A DNA stretch of 64,000 bases from Candidatus Thorarchaeota archaeon (GCA_029855935.1 JAGSHN010000027.1:121348-185347); one strand, 5' to 3'; counted from the first letter of the stretch, positions 19,640-30,933 are shown. Numbers and translations: made by a program. The notes: a model not told the origin generated them from the sequence alone.

Positions 19640-22417
19640 TCACGCCGCCTGTGAGCGTTGATGTCTGTCATATGCAATGGCAACGGCTATGCCTATGACT
19701 GCTCCGACACCGGCCGCCCCCGCTGTGATCAGAACGGTTGTCAATCCAGGCTCCTCACCTGTGACATTGCTGATCATTGTAGAGGTCGTGCCACCAGACG
19801 ATGGTTCCACGATGAATGAGTAGTACTGGCCGCCGTTGTTGTCCAATGCCTCGTTGGAAACGGGCGAGGAGTCCGTAGCAGAGACATAGTACTCCACGCT
19901 CGCACCTGCCACAAAGGGTCCGAGTGTGACAATATAGGTTTCACCGTTCTGAGAATACATCATTGCGACAGACCACGTGCCCCGATTCACACGGTAGTGG
20001 AGCGCCACAGAGGCAACTCCTGAGTTGTCCGTCACGTTGGCGTAGAATGTCACAGTCTCGTTGTCAAGCACTGCCGCCGGGCTGTGACGGACACCCAAGA
20101 TTGTCGGGGCCACCGCGTCGGAGGGGATGACCGTGAAGGCATAGTAGACACCGTCGTTGTTGTCAAGTATGCTGTTGACGCCAGTCAGGTCGACCGCACG
20201 CAGGTAATACTCCACGGTCACACCAGCAGCAAATGGTCCGATTCTGCACGTGTACAGCTGACCCGAACCTGTCGAGTCCATCTCAACAGCCGTCCACGCA
20301 CCCCCGTCGATCCGGTAGAGCAGCTCCACCGTGGCCACACCAGTGTCGTCCGTGACCATCGTGGACACCGTGACGACATCGCAATCATCCGGAATCTCGG
20401 GCGAGTGGTCTGTCCTCCAGACCGCTGGAGAGCGCGAATCGGGCAGGAGATTGAGTATCTCCAGACCGTCTTTCTGATCCGCGACGTACGCATAGTCGCC
20501 CACTACAGCCACCGCGTAGGCTGCGCCACCATCGAAGAACTGGCCCACCTTCTCTGGGTTGGTGGGATCGCTGATGTCCACAATCTCAAGTCCGTTCCAA
20601 TAGTCTGCCACATAGGCATAGTCTCCGACGACGGAGATGCCCATTGCAATCTCACCGTCATAGAACTGGCCAACCTTGACCGGGCTTGTTGGACTGCTGA
20701 TATTCAGTATCTCCAACCCGTCTACTCCATCGGCGACGTAGGCCAAGTCACCAATGACGCAGACGTCCCTCGCAGCCCCGCCGTCGTAGAACTGGCCGAC
20801 CTCTACGGGGTGAGTCGGATCGCTTACGTTGAGAATCTCCAGACCGTCGTCATCGTCAGCAACATACGCGTAGTCACCCGACACGTAGACACTCCATGTC
20901 CATCCGGTGCTGTCCCAGAACTGACCGACTTTCGTCGGGCTTGTCGGGTCGGTCACATTCACGATGGCCACTCCAGACCACGTCTCCGCAACGAAGGCAT
21001 AGTCACCGTCTACACAGACATCACACGCCCACCTACCGTCGTGAAACCTGCCAGCCATTACCGGACTTGTAGGATTGGTGACATCCACAATGACGAGTCC
21101 GTGATAGTCTTCCGCGACAAAGGCGAGGTCGTTGGTCACAAAAACACCCTGCGCGAATCCCTCACCATCGTTGTAGGCTCCAGCCAAGAAGGGGGTCGCG
21201 GGATCAGTGATATCGACTATCTGAAGGCCGTCATCCCAACCTGCCACGTAGGCGTAGTTCCCGACCACATCTATGCTCATCACCTCTGCGGCGTCATCGT
21301 AGTGCCCTACCGTCACAGGTGACGCAGGGTTGCTGACGTCAACAATCTCCAGACCATCAACGTGGGACAACTGACTATCACCCACAAAGAAGGCGTAGTC
21401 TCCGGCTGCACACACACCCCACACATAGCCGTATTCATAGAGCTGACTGACTATGGTGGGCCTCGTCGGGTCACTTACGTCAACAACCTTGGGGCCGCCA
21501 CCATAGTCGGCGATGTAAGCGTAGTCTCCTGATACGTGTACACCAAAAACGTCCCCGTTCTCGTCGAATACTCCGACCAGAGCCGGAGCCGTCGGATTGC
21601 TGATATCAAGTACCTTCACGCCGCCACCGTAGTATGCCACATAAGCATATTCGCCCAGGACATACACATCCCAGGCCCAGCCGCTGTCGTCATGCCATTG
21701 TCCCAGCTCCACAGGGTTGCTTGGGTCACTTATGTCAACAATCTCAAGGCCATCGTCGTAGTCAGCAACGTAGGCGATGCTCCCCGATACAAACACAGCC
21801 AAGGCCTCACCACTACCGTCATAGAATCGGCCATCCTTCACAGGGTTTGCAGGGTCACTGACATTGAAGATCTCAAGACCATTGGCCCCATCAGCAACAT
21901 AGGCGTACTCACCTGATACGTAGACACTCCAGGCCTCTCCTCCGTCATAGTAGTGGCCAACAAGAGTGGGATTGGCTGGGTCGACAATGTCCACTATCAC
22001 AAGACCGTTTCTCTGGTCTGCAACATAGGCGTACTCACCCGATACATAGACGCCCCTCACCTCGCTTGCGGTATCGTACTCGCCTACGAGGCGTGGCATC
22101 GTAGGGGCCGAGACGTTAATGATCTTCAGACCACCAAACGAGGCGGCCACGTAGGCAGACTCGCCCACGACCATCACGTCATAGTAGATGCCATCAAGCA
22201 CATCAGATTCCTTCTTGAGAGCCACCTTTTCCTCTCCGGCAACTGTGTACGGTGCGACCACTCGATGCGTCTTCATCGCGCCGGCAGACTCTGGCGTCAC
22301 TGTGACGCTTGCCCCCGAGAGCAGTGCGGCGCCTGCAACAGCAACCACGATGAGAAGAGTCATCAGCAGATTCAGAGACCTACTCATTCTGCCAGCCTCC
22401 ATCCGAGATCCCCACAC
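19640..22417 (-). CDS. secreted LVIVD-repeat beta-propeller protein with C-terminal Ig-like repeats and TM anchor
   Basis: 13 full plus 1 partial copies of a ~43-aa unit (YAYVADxxxGLEIVDISDPxxPxxVGxxxDGG...V); two repeats of an Ig-like region; C-terminal TM and basic end. Confidence 0.88.
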   Translation of the reverse strand: MWGSRMEAGRMSRSLNLLMTLLIVVAVAGAALLSGASVTVTPESAGAMKTHRVVAPYTVAGEEKVALKKESDVLDGIYYDVMVVGESAYVAASFGGLKIINVSAPTMPRLVGEYDTASEVRGVYVSGEYAYVADQRNGLVIVDIVDPANPTLVGHYYDGGEAWSVYVSGEYAYVADGANGLEIFNVSDPANPVKDGRFYDGSGEALAVFVSGSIAYVADYDDGLEIVDISDPSNPVELGQWHDDSGWAWDVYVLGEYAYVAYYGGGVKVLDISNPTAPALVGVFDENGDVFGVHVSGDYAYIADYGGGPKVVDVSDPTRPTIVSQLYEYGYVWGVCAAGDYAFFVGDSQLSHVDGLEIVDVSNPASPVTVGHYDDAAEVMSIDVVGNYAYVAGWDDGLQIVDITDPATPFLAGAYNDGEGFAQGVFVTNDLAFVAEDYHGLVIVDVTNPTSPVMAGRFHDGRWACDVCVDGDYAFVAETWSGVAIVNVTDPTSPTKVGQFWDSTGWTWSVYVSGDYAYVADDDDGLEILNVSDPTHPVEVGQFYDGGAARDVCVIGDLAYVADGVDGLEILNISSPTSPVKVGQFYDGEIAMGISVVGDYAYVADYWNGLEIVDISDPTNPEKVGQFFDGGAAYAVAVVGDYAYVADQKDGLEILNLLPDSRSPAVWRTDHSPEIPDDCDVVTVSTMVTDDTGVATVELLYRIDGGAWTAVEMDSTGSGQLYTCRIGPFAAGVTVEYYLRAVDLTGVNSILDNNDGVYYAFTVIPSDAVAPTILGVRHSPAAVLDNETVTFYANVTDNSGVASVALHYRVNRGTWSVAMMYSQNGETYIVTLGPFVAGASVEYYVSATDSSPVSNEALDNNGGQYYSFIVEPSSGGTTSTMISNVTGEEPGLTTVLITAGAAGVGAVIGIAVAIAYDRHQRSQAA

Positions 22418-22705
22418 TCTTGAGTCCGCAGAGAGACTCCCATCTATCTCTGCAGTACCGCCTACCCCACCTCAGGACACTCCTCGCATAGTGACGACCA
22501 TTGGCGGGACAGCCGCATCACATCTCAGGCGTCCCGTGTTGTACATACTACGATCACTCTGCAGGAGGCCCGATGCGAACATAGGACAATAATGGCAGGA
22601 GCACATCTCGGCTATTTGTCAAACGGTTTCAGTAAGACAAGTGCGTTGGCCATTCCTACTTCGACAGATGCGTCCTCGGGTGACCCCGCACACGAGTCAT
22701 ACGGG

Positions 22706-23782
22706 CTAGTACGCAACTACAAACGGAAATGAGGAGTCCACGAGCACGTCCCCGTCTTCAAAGTTCGTGGGTGAGGACCTGTCCTCCAGAAGCTGGTCGC
22801 CAAATCGTTCGCAGAATCCCTCAGCGAATATCGTCAATGCCCGCTGCAACATCGGGCTCGACCGTGTCGCTACAAGAACAAAGGCTGCGTCCCACCTGGC
22901 CCGGTGGTCTACCATCAGCACTCCCTGCTCGAATACTATGTGCTTGATCGCACCGCGACTGACTGACTCATTGAGCAGCTGGTTGATACCAACAAGAGCA
23001 CCCGTGAAGAGGGTCTCATCGACCAAGCCCTCAGAATCCCAAGTATAGGTGTACATCGGCAAACCACTCTCCATATCGACGGCAGTGAGACGAAACACCT
23101 TGTACGGTAGTACATAGGCGAGCTTGGGCTGTCTCGCAAAGGCATATGTTGTCAGGAACGAGCCTATCCCAATTAGCATGTAGTCAGTCCCTGGTACTAT
23201 CCATACGAAGCCCGTCGCGAAGGCAAGTATCGAACCAGGTCCTGCAAGAATAGCACCAGCCAGGCTGATACTGGAATAGGACTTCAGCACGGGCGGGGAA
23301 CGTAGATGGATCATAGCCATATAGTATAGCCAGAAGGCCCCGGCAATCAGGAAGACAACGGAACCTGCAACCGCGAAACCGCCTGTCATAGCAAGGCCCG
23401 TCTCGCCAAGCGCTGACACGCTGGTCGTGACGACATCAGGCCCCAGAGACAGAATGGCAAGAGCGGTGGCTGCCGCAGTGACGACTATCAGCTTCCTCGC
23501 GTCCACACTGTCCCTAGAGACAGAATCGACGAGGAGCATTATCCCAAAGAGCAACAGCGCCGACGTAGCAATCCCAACCCTGTACAGCTGAGTGTCGAGC
23601 GTGAGATACGAGATCCCAATCAGCACGTTGCCAATCCACAAGAAGAACCATGTCACGAACATGAAGAGATACTCGCGGTATCCGCGCTCAACATATCCTC
23701 TCAGACTTGTGAGAACGGCCAGTGCCTCTGGCACAGTGGCGATGAGCAGCATGGCAGCTCCTAACGTGATGTTCAGGGCCAT
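22706..23782 (-). CDS. multi-TM protein with C-terminal soluble sensor-like domain
   Basis: About 7 hydrophobic segments, then AVDMESGLPMYTYTW...DETLFTGALVGINQLLNES...HIVFEQGVLMVDHRARWDAAFVLVATRSSPMLQRALTIFAEGFCERF, a longin/roadblock-like pattern. Confidence 0.6.
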   Translation of the reverse strand: MALNITLGAAMLLIATVPEALAVLTSLRGYVERGYREYLFMFVTWFFLWIGNVLIGISYLTLDTQLYRVGIATSALLLFGIMLLVDSVSRDSVDARKLIVVTAAATALAILSLGPDVVTTSVSALGETGLAMTGGFAVAGSVVFLIAGAFWLYYMAMIHLRSPPVLKSYSSISLAGAILAGPGSILAFATGFVWIVPGTDYMLIGIGSFLTTYAFARQPKLAYVLPYKVFRLTAVDMESGLPMYTYTWDSEGLVDETLFTGALVGINQLLNESVSRGAIKHIVFEQGVLMVDHRARWDAAFVLVATRSSPMLQRALTIFAEGFCERFGDQLLEDRSSPTNFEDGDVLVDSSFPFVVAY

Positions 23783-23850
23783 AGAAGAGGCGGGTCCGCG
23801 CTACATTATAGTCGTTTCTCGTACAGCTGGGGTGAGGGGAACGCGTGTGA

Positions 23851-24957
<1,107 letters not shown>

Positions 24958-25007
24958 TTGGCGAGTGGCGTTCAGCCTGTCCATCGTAACGTCTCAGAGG
25001 AGTGCCG

Positions 25008-25997
25008 ATGGAGCCCATAAGCCGCATCGACGTAACAGAAGGGCGTCTGTACTTTCGAGGTATTGATGCCACCGAGCTTGCGGCTAAGAGAAAGTTTGAG
25101 GATGTCTTCCATCTCCTTGTGACAGGGCGCCTCCCCTCACCCAGAGAGGCCAGAGCAATGGTCAGGGAGATGATTGATGCATGAGATCTGCTACAGTCAC
25201 AGTGGTCGCACAGTAGTCTGTCGGCCCTTGCCGAAGCACTGGACGATCTCGCGGAAGCTGTGGGACTCCGAGAGGCACTCAACTCTTTTGTTGCGTGCGT
25301 CCCCATTATCGTTGCAAATGAGTGGAGAGAATCAAGAAGAGAGGCGCCCATCGAGCCATACCGTGACAAGCGACAGGTTCCCAATCTTGCGGCTATGCTT
25401 GGGCTCAATCCAGACGGAGAAGATGCGAGTGTTCTTGAGATGCTCCTCATCCTTGAGATGGATGATCCCGACAATCCCCCTCTGACAGCACTCACTGATA
25501 CGTTCGAGGCCACTGGATCGGTGTCCCGCGCCCTGCAGGCCGCGCTGAGCGTCCATGGCGATCCGCTGCATCACGGAGCTGGCCACCATGCAGTGAGGAT
25601 GATATACGATGTAAGAGAAGTCGAAGATTTCAGAGCCGCACTGGACCGACGCCTCGATTCAGGTGAGAGAATCTACGGTATTGGTCACCGGATATCCAGG
25701 ACGATCGATCCGAGAGCCGTCGTATTGCGGCAAGTTCTCAGGCAACGGGTCAAGGGAACCGAACTCGAGTGGTTGGTGGACACAATAGAGGAGATTGCAC
25801 TCATCGGTGCGGACCTTCTGAGACAGAGAAAGGGAGTCACAGTGTTTCCCAATTTAGACCTCTACAACGCTGCTGTCGTCTCAACACTCGGCCTGCCGCC
25901 GGAGATGAATACACAGCTGTTTGCGGTGGCCCGGTCGGCTGGCTGGACCGCACACCTCATCGAGATGCACCAGCGAGGGGTACCCCCTCATCTCTAG
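25008..25997 (+). pseudogene. citrate synthase family gene interrupted by an in-frame TGA (25182-25184)
   Basis: Listed ORFs 25002-25184 and 25260-25997 share one frame; the 75 nt between them is open (DLLQSQWSHSSLSALAEALDDLAEAV) after the TGA. Conserved HGDPLHHGAG, GIGHRISRTIDPRA and PNLDLYNA. Confidence 0.75.
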
Positions 25998-27235
25998 GTC
26001 GAGATCTGTTCTGAGACTCCTTCATCAATCATGTGCGCAGGGGCTAAATCCACCGCCCCCTTCTGGGCGCGGATACGCTTGACAGTGCCAATCAGCGACA
26101 GCGAGAGCAGCAGTGCTAGGAGATTGAATCCCATAGTCAACCACACTACCGGGTGGGCGCTGAGAAATACGTTGTCTGCAAACCAGCCTCCGACGATTGG
26201 TCCGATAGCATTGCCCCCGTTCTGTGCCCCATTGACAAGCCCCATCGCACGACCGCGCTCCTCCTCTTGGGAAACGAGTGCGGCAAATGCGGATGCGGCC
26301 GTCGCAACGAGGGGATAGAGTGGGAGTGAGTACAGAATCACAGCCGTCAATGGATCCGTGACAAGAGCAAATGCCACAGAGAACAGGACATATGACAGAA
26401 AACCAGTGACCAAGACTCTGGCGGGGCCCTGTCTGTCGGTGATCCGCCCCACGTAGCCAGTGATCAGAGCCGCCAGTGCGGTGGCCCCAGCGTTGGCGAA
26501 GCCCACAAACGAGGTGGGGCCTCCGAGCTCGTCGGAGATTATTATGGCCATTATTGAAGTGATGCTGCTCACGCCGAGCGTGCTCAGAGTCACAGCAAGA
26601 ACCAGTACGGTCATTCCTGGCCTTCTCAGTATGTCGAACAAATGCGCGGGGCGACTCCGCAACGACGGCGCGGGAGGTATGTCATCGACAAGGATGACGC
26701 CAGCCACAAGTGCTCCGAAGCATAGCATTGCCGAGATACGAAACAGGACGAACATCCCAATCACGTCGTAGAGAAGACCACTCGACAGTGCACCCGCAAA
26801 CCATCCGGCAGACCGAGCGGCCAGCAGGAGGCCGAGTCTCTCACCCCGCGCCTCAGTGCCAGACGTTATCAGCGCCTGGCCCGTGGGAAGAGCAGCCGAC
26901 GCAAAGATAGTGCCGACAAGCGACACGACAAAGAACTCGGCACTGGTCCTCACAAGAGAAGAGAAGAGATACATGCTCCCCCAGCCCACAAACCCCAGAA
27001 GCAGGAAGGGCTTGCGTGTCCTGAAGTGATCGGAGACCGCACCCCAGAAACCCATTGCTATCATCATTACAAGAGGTGGAGTGGCGAAGATTGCCGTCAT
27101 CACGAGGAATGATGTCACTCCAAGATCGTGCTTCAGGAAGTATGTGGTATATTGCCAGCCGATGGCTATCCCCGCAGACTGCAGCCCAAAGGCGAGATAG
27201 ATGCCAATGGTTGTGCCTATCTGTCCCTGTGTCAT
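25994..27235 (-). CDS. MFS transporter
   Basis: About 12 TM; GAVSDHFRTRKPFLLLGFVGWG; convergent 4-nt overlap with the citrate synthase gene. Confidence 0.88.
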   Translation of the reverse strand: MTQGQIGTTIGIYLAFGLQSAGIAIGWQYTTYFLKHDLGVTSFLVMTAIFATPPLVMMIAMGFWGAVSDHFRTRKPFLLLGFVGWGSMYLFSSLVRTSAEFFVVSLVGTIFASAALPTGQALITSGTEARGERLGLLLAARSAGWFAGALSSGLLYDVIGMFVLFRISAMLCFGALVAGVILVDDIPPAPSLRSRPAHLFDILRRPGMTVLVLAVTLSTLGVSSITSIMAIIISDELGGPTSFVGFANAGATALAALITGYVGRITDRQGPARVLVTGFLSYVLFSVAFALVTDPLTAVILYSLPLYPLVATAASAFAALVSQEEERGRAMGLVNGAQNGGNAIGPIVGGWFADNVFLSAHPVVWLTMGFNLLALLLSLSLIGTVKRIRAQKGAVDLAPAHMIDEGVSEQIST

Positions 27236-27356
27236 CGGCGGCCCACAGCCGTAGACGCCATTACTCTCTATATTAACCGTACCGATGCCAGCGACGAGTC
27301 ATCGGAGAACGCGTGAGCCGATGATGTTATCAGGAACTTGGCTCAACGCAGTGGGG

Positions 27357-28475
27357 ATGACAGCAGACGAAGTTCTCCGTGTCGAGAGGCTCCGTGCGTA
27401 CTACACCTCCAAGCGCGGACTAGTGAGGGCTGTAGAGGATGTCTCGTTCTCGGTCAACAAAGGACAGTGCGTGGCGTTGTTCGGCGAGTCGGGAGCTGGC
27501 AAGACATCCGTCGCGCTCGCCATACTGGGTCTGTTCGATAGGGCCGCTCGGTACTACGCATCAGTATCCGGGGACGAGGAGAACAAGCAGCTCTGGAGAC
27601 TCCGCGATGAGGCAAAGGCCAAGGGCCTCACTTCGCGCGAGATGGGCTTGGAACTCCCCGGTGTAGAGGGACACATCTGGTTCGAGGGCAGAGATCTTCT
27701 TAGTCTCGACGAGACAGAATTGAGGAGGATTCGCGGCAACCGTATCACCTACGTCCCACAGGGAACGCGCAAGTCGATGAATCCATACTTGACGGTCGAG
27801 CAGCAGACCGCTGAGCCGATGAGGGTGCACGACGAGGACGGGACACTGACCAGGGACGAGGCAATGAGGAGGGTACTCGAGGCGCTACGGCTCGTCGAAC
27901 TGAACGAGGTGGACATAAGACGCCTGCAAAAGCCACCCGACCTGAGCGTCGGCGAGGACCAGAGGGTGCTGATAGCAATGGCCCTTGTGACCAGGCCCTC
28001 ACTGCTGATTGCCGATGAACCAGCAACAGCGGTGGACGTCGGCGTCAGGAGCAGAATCATCGAGGCGCTTGAGATCGCTCGGAGTGAGATGGGGCTTGCA
28101 ATGCTTCTGATCAGCAATGATCAGGGCATAGTTGCGGATCTTGCGGACCAAGTCGCTGTGATGTCCGCGGGCAGGATAATGGAATTCGGGACCGCAGAGA
28201 GGGTGCTCCTCTCGCCCGGACACCCATTCACCCGTGCGTTCCTGATGAGCAATCCATCAATGGAGATTCTGAGAAGGATAAGGGAGAAGGGTCTGAGGAT
28301 AAGGGGGATTCCTGGTTCCCCACCAGACCCAGTGTCGCCGCCGCAGGGATGTCCTTTTCATCCGCGCTGCCAGTTCGCCGACGACCTCTGCGGGAGGGAG
28401 GTACCGGAGTATAGACAGGTCGAAGAGGGACACTGGGTATTCTGCCACAAATACGAGGAGCTGCCCGAGTGGTAA
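27357..28475 (+). CDS. dipeptide/oligopeptide ABC transporter ATP-binding protein (divergent)
   Basis: GESGAGKTS, LSVGEDQRV, LLIADEPATAVDV; C-terminal PGSPPDPVSPPQGCPFHPRCQFADDLC Opp/Dpp cysteine motif. Confidence 0.93.
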   Translation: MTADEVLRVERLRAYYTSKRGLVRAVEDVSFSVNKGQCVALFGESGAGKTSVALAILGLFDRAARYYASVSGDEENKQLWRLRDEAKAKGLTSREMGLELPGVEGHIWFEGRDLLSLDETELRRIRGNRITYVPQGTRKSMNPYLTVEQQTAEPMRVHDEDGTLTRDEAMRRVLEALRLVELNEVDIRRLQKPPDLSVGEDQRVLIAMALVTRPSLLIADEPATAVDVGVRSRIIEALEIARSEMGLAMLLISNDQGIVADLADQVAVMSAGRIMEFGTAERVLLSPGHPFTRAFLMSNPSMEILRRIREKGLRIRGIPGSPPDPVSPPQGCPFHPRCQFADDLCGREVPEYRQVEEGHWVFCHKYEELPEW

Positions 28476-28514
28476 GACAACTCTCCGCGTGCAAACCGTG
28501 CGCCCTAGGCACCA

Positions 28515-28523
28515 CTTATATGC
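28515..28523 (+). promoter_or_regulatory. candidate TATA box
   Basis: CTTATATGC about 40 nt upstream of the 28556 start. Confidence 0.35.
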
Positions 28524-28555
28524 GCCACAGCAAGGGTCAGCCACGGTGACTGCTC

Positions 28556-29650
28556 GTGGCGAAGGGTGACCCTCTGCTGATTGTGAAAGACCTCCGAGCA
28601 TACTACACCTCTGTGAAGGGACTTGTGCGTGCCGTGGATGGGGTGTCGTTCGAGGTCAGAGAGGGCGAGTGCCTGGGGCTGCTTGGTGAGAGCGGATGCG
28701 GAAAGAGCTCTCTCGCACTCGCAATAATGGGGCTCTTCGAGAAGCTGGCAAGGTTTAGCGCAGGCACCTCCGGACGGCCCGAGCTGCTGAAGGAATTTGA
28801 GGGGGAGGGGGCTGACCGCCACGAGGAACGGCCGGGTGTTCAGGGCAAGGTCTTCTTCCGCGATATCGAGCTGACGACCTTGTCTGACGAGGAGTTTGCA
28901 AAGCTGCGTGGAAAGCATATCGCTCTGATTCCACAGGGACTCCAGCACGCCCTCAATCCCCAGTTCAGTATCGGGTACCAGACCGGCGAGCCTGTGGAGG
29001 TCCACGAAGAGAATATCAGACTGATAGAGTTGAAGAGAAAGGTCCTTGAGTATCTTCGGCTCGTGAGTCTTGCTGACGCCGGCACTCGCTTTGTACTTGA
29101 CCCGTCCAGCTTCAGCGGAGGAGAGGCTCAGAGGATATTGATTGCGATGTCACTGATAGCTGGGCCAGAGCTGGTCATTGCAGATGAACCGACCTCTGCT
29201 CTCGACGTGAACATTCAGCGCCAGATAATGAATGTCCTCTCAATGGTGCGGGATGAGTTCGATATCTCACTCTTGCTTATCAGCCACGACGCGGGGGTGG
29301 TCGCAGAGCTGTCGGACCGAGTGGCTGTCATGTACGCGGGTAAATTGATGGAGATTGGCGATGCCAAGCAGATGTTCCTTCAACCAGGACATCCATACAC
29401 GCGGGGACTGATGGCCTCCTTCCCGACCATAGCTATGATGAGAATGAGGGCCGGCAAGGGCCGTCCCAGACTGAGAGGGATTCGAGGCAGTCCACCCGAC
29501 CTGACCGACATTCCCAGCGGCTGTCCGTTCCACCCGCGATGCGACTACGCTATCGAGGTATGCAGGACGACTGTACCGGAGTTTAGAGAGGTGGAGCCGG
29601 ATCACTCCATAATGTGCCACAGGTACGAAGAGTTGAAAGAGGAGGGGTGA
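28556..29650 (+). CDS. dipeptide/oligopeptide ABC transporter ATP-binding protein
   Basis: GESGCGKSS, FSGGEAQR, VIADEPTSALDV, LISHD, SGCPFHPRCDYA. Confidence 0.95.
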   Translation: MAKGDPLLIVKDLRAYYTSVKGLVRAVDGVSFEVREGECLGLLGESGCGKSSLALAIMGLFEKLARFSAGTSGRPELLKEFEGEGADRHEERPGVQGKVFFRDIELTTLSDEEFAKLRGKHIALIPQGLQHALNPQFSIGYQTGEPVEVHEENIRLIELKRKVLEYLRLVSLADAGTRFVLDPSSFSGGEAQRILIAMSLIAGPELVIADEPTSALDVNIQRQIMNVLSMVRDEFDISLLLISHDAGVVAELSDRVAVMYAGKLMEIGDAKQMFLQPGHPYTRGLMASFPTIAMMRMRAGKGRPRLRGIRGSPPDLTDIPSGCPFHPRCDYAIEVCRTTVPEFREVEPDHSIMCHRYEELKEEG

Positions 29651-29771
29651 GCGTCGCGGGGACGCTCACCAGGGGCGATGAATTCCCTGCTGTCATTGGC
29701 TGCGTCACGCGTGAGAATAGATTGATCAACAGGACACGGAGTTCTCCAAAACGCATCTTGCGACGGTCAAA

Positions 29772-29794
29772 GGTGTCATCATCTCGATGACACC
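29772..29794. repeat. perfect inverted repeat (9-bp stem, 5-nt loop)
   Basis: GGTGTCATC-atctc-GATGACACC in the gap between 29650 and 29980. Confidence 0.7.
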
Positions 29795-29979
29795 AGACGG
29801 ATCAAGAGGTGGAGTCACGGGGGCAACGCCTTCTGGGCAATTACGGTTCGAACGCCCACCTGAATCCGCAATCACCCAACCCCACATACGAGGAACCACC
29901 TGACTCTCATTAGGCAGAATCGGTTCAAGTCCTCCCGGCAAGAACCTACTGGGGACGTGTTCCCCGCATATATATGAGT

Positions 29980-30933
29980 TCACGTTGACTCATTCGCACG
30001 TTCCCGTTCCGCGCGGAATGACCCCGGTAGGTGGCATAGCTCAAAGTCGAGCTGATAGATGTTGCCAGCAACTCTGAGCCCCATCTCTCTCAGAAGGAGA
30101 ACGTTCGCCCGATCCGCCGGAAGCTCAATGGCCACGCTCCTGCAGCCGCGCTCCCTCAGGACAGAGAGGACATAGGAGATCTCATCCAACGTCGGGCCAC
30201 GAGGCCAGATCTCGCGGTGTGGCGTGGCAAAGACGATTCGTCCTTGCCGCTGGTCGCGTCCTGAGAGATAGCCAACAATGAGCGCGTCCGGCTGGAGATG
30301 TGGTCTAACACCGACAACAGGAATCCAGCGCGCCCTCAAGGCATTGACGAGAGCGACCACAGAGAGAGATCCCTCGCGACTGGCACTGATGAAGGGAGGC
30401 AGGTCAACCGGAGGTACAACGTGGACCGCACGCTCGGAAACGTTGTGGCCGTCGTCATCCGGAATCGCCCCAGCAGAGACTATGTCAATTCGCCACAGAT
30501 CGAAAGTAAAAGAGGCAAGAACATCGGCAATGGCGGAGTCACCGGATGTCATCCATATGGTCACGTGTCGCAGGTGCTTCGAGCGCGCCCGTGCCAATGC
30601 CTCATAGACCAGCGGACCGACGTGCTCTATGCGCCCTGGGAGCGAGGCGATCTCGGATATGATACCAACCGACCCATTCGACAATGGCCGAAGAGCAGCC
30701 TCGGCCACCGGACGGCTGCGGTCATACGCCACGAGTAGACCCTCTCTATGGAGCACTCCCTTTGAGAATAGATTGCGAAGGTCGCGCGCTGTAAGACAGG
30801 CCTCTACGGAACGGGCCTGTGAGTTATGAACTGCCAGCCAGTCTCTCACGTCCGCCCGTGTCAGAGGCAGGACCCGATCAGATACTATCAACACGATGGC
30901 CAGCGGTAGCTCTTGCTTTTCAAGGTATCTCAT
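29980..30933 (-). CDS. possible tandem GNAT-like protein, unknown function
   Basis: Two segments with a GNAT-like layout (LVAYDRSRPVAEAAL...VGPLVYEALARARSKHLRHVTI; ...VLRERGCRSVAIELPADRANVLLLREMGLRVAGNIYQLDFEL). Weak. Confidence 0.5.
   Translation of the reverse strand: MRYLEKQELPLAIVLIVSDRVLPLTRADVRDWLAVHNSQARSVEACLTARDLRNLFSKGVLHREGLLVAYDRSRPVAEAALRPLSNGSVGIISEIASLPGRIEHVGPLVYEALARARSKHLRHVTIWMTSGDSAIADVLASFTFDLWRIDIVSAGAIPDDDGHNVSERAVHVVPPVDLPPFISASREGSLSVVALVNALRARWIPVVGVRPHLQPDALIVGYLSGRDQRQGRIVFATPHREIWPRGPTLDEISYVLSVLRERGCRSVAIELPADRANVLLLREMGLRVAGNIYQLDFELCHLPGSFRAERERANEST

Noticed and set aside
20084-21322. 412-aa plus-strand ORF antisense to the LVIVD gene
   Set aside because: Mirror ORF created by the repetitive, stop-poor antisense of the beta-propeller repeats; no protein-like motifs.
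25182-25184. Selenocysteine reading of the in-frame TGA
   Set aside because: Citrate synthase is not a known selenoprotein family, and the 3' end overlaps a convergent gene, leaving no free 3'UTR for an archaeal SECIS; mutation or error is more likely.
29860-29940. tRNA-like TTCGAAC and TTCAAGT motifs
   Set aside because: Flanking bases do not form a 5-bp T-stem and no acceptor or anticodon stem could be assembled on either strand.
29726-29983. 85-aa minus-strand ORF in the intergenic gap
   Set aside because: GTG overlaps the upstream stop, but the sequence is low-plausibility (Pro/Arg-rich, no motif) and spans a perfect hairpin; not called as CDS.
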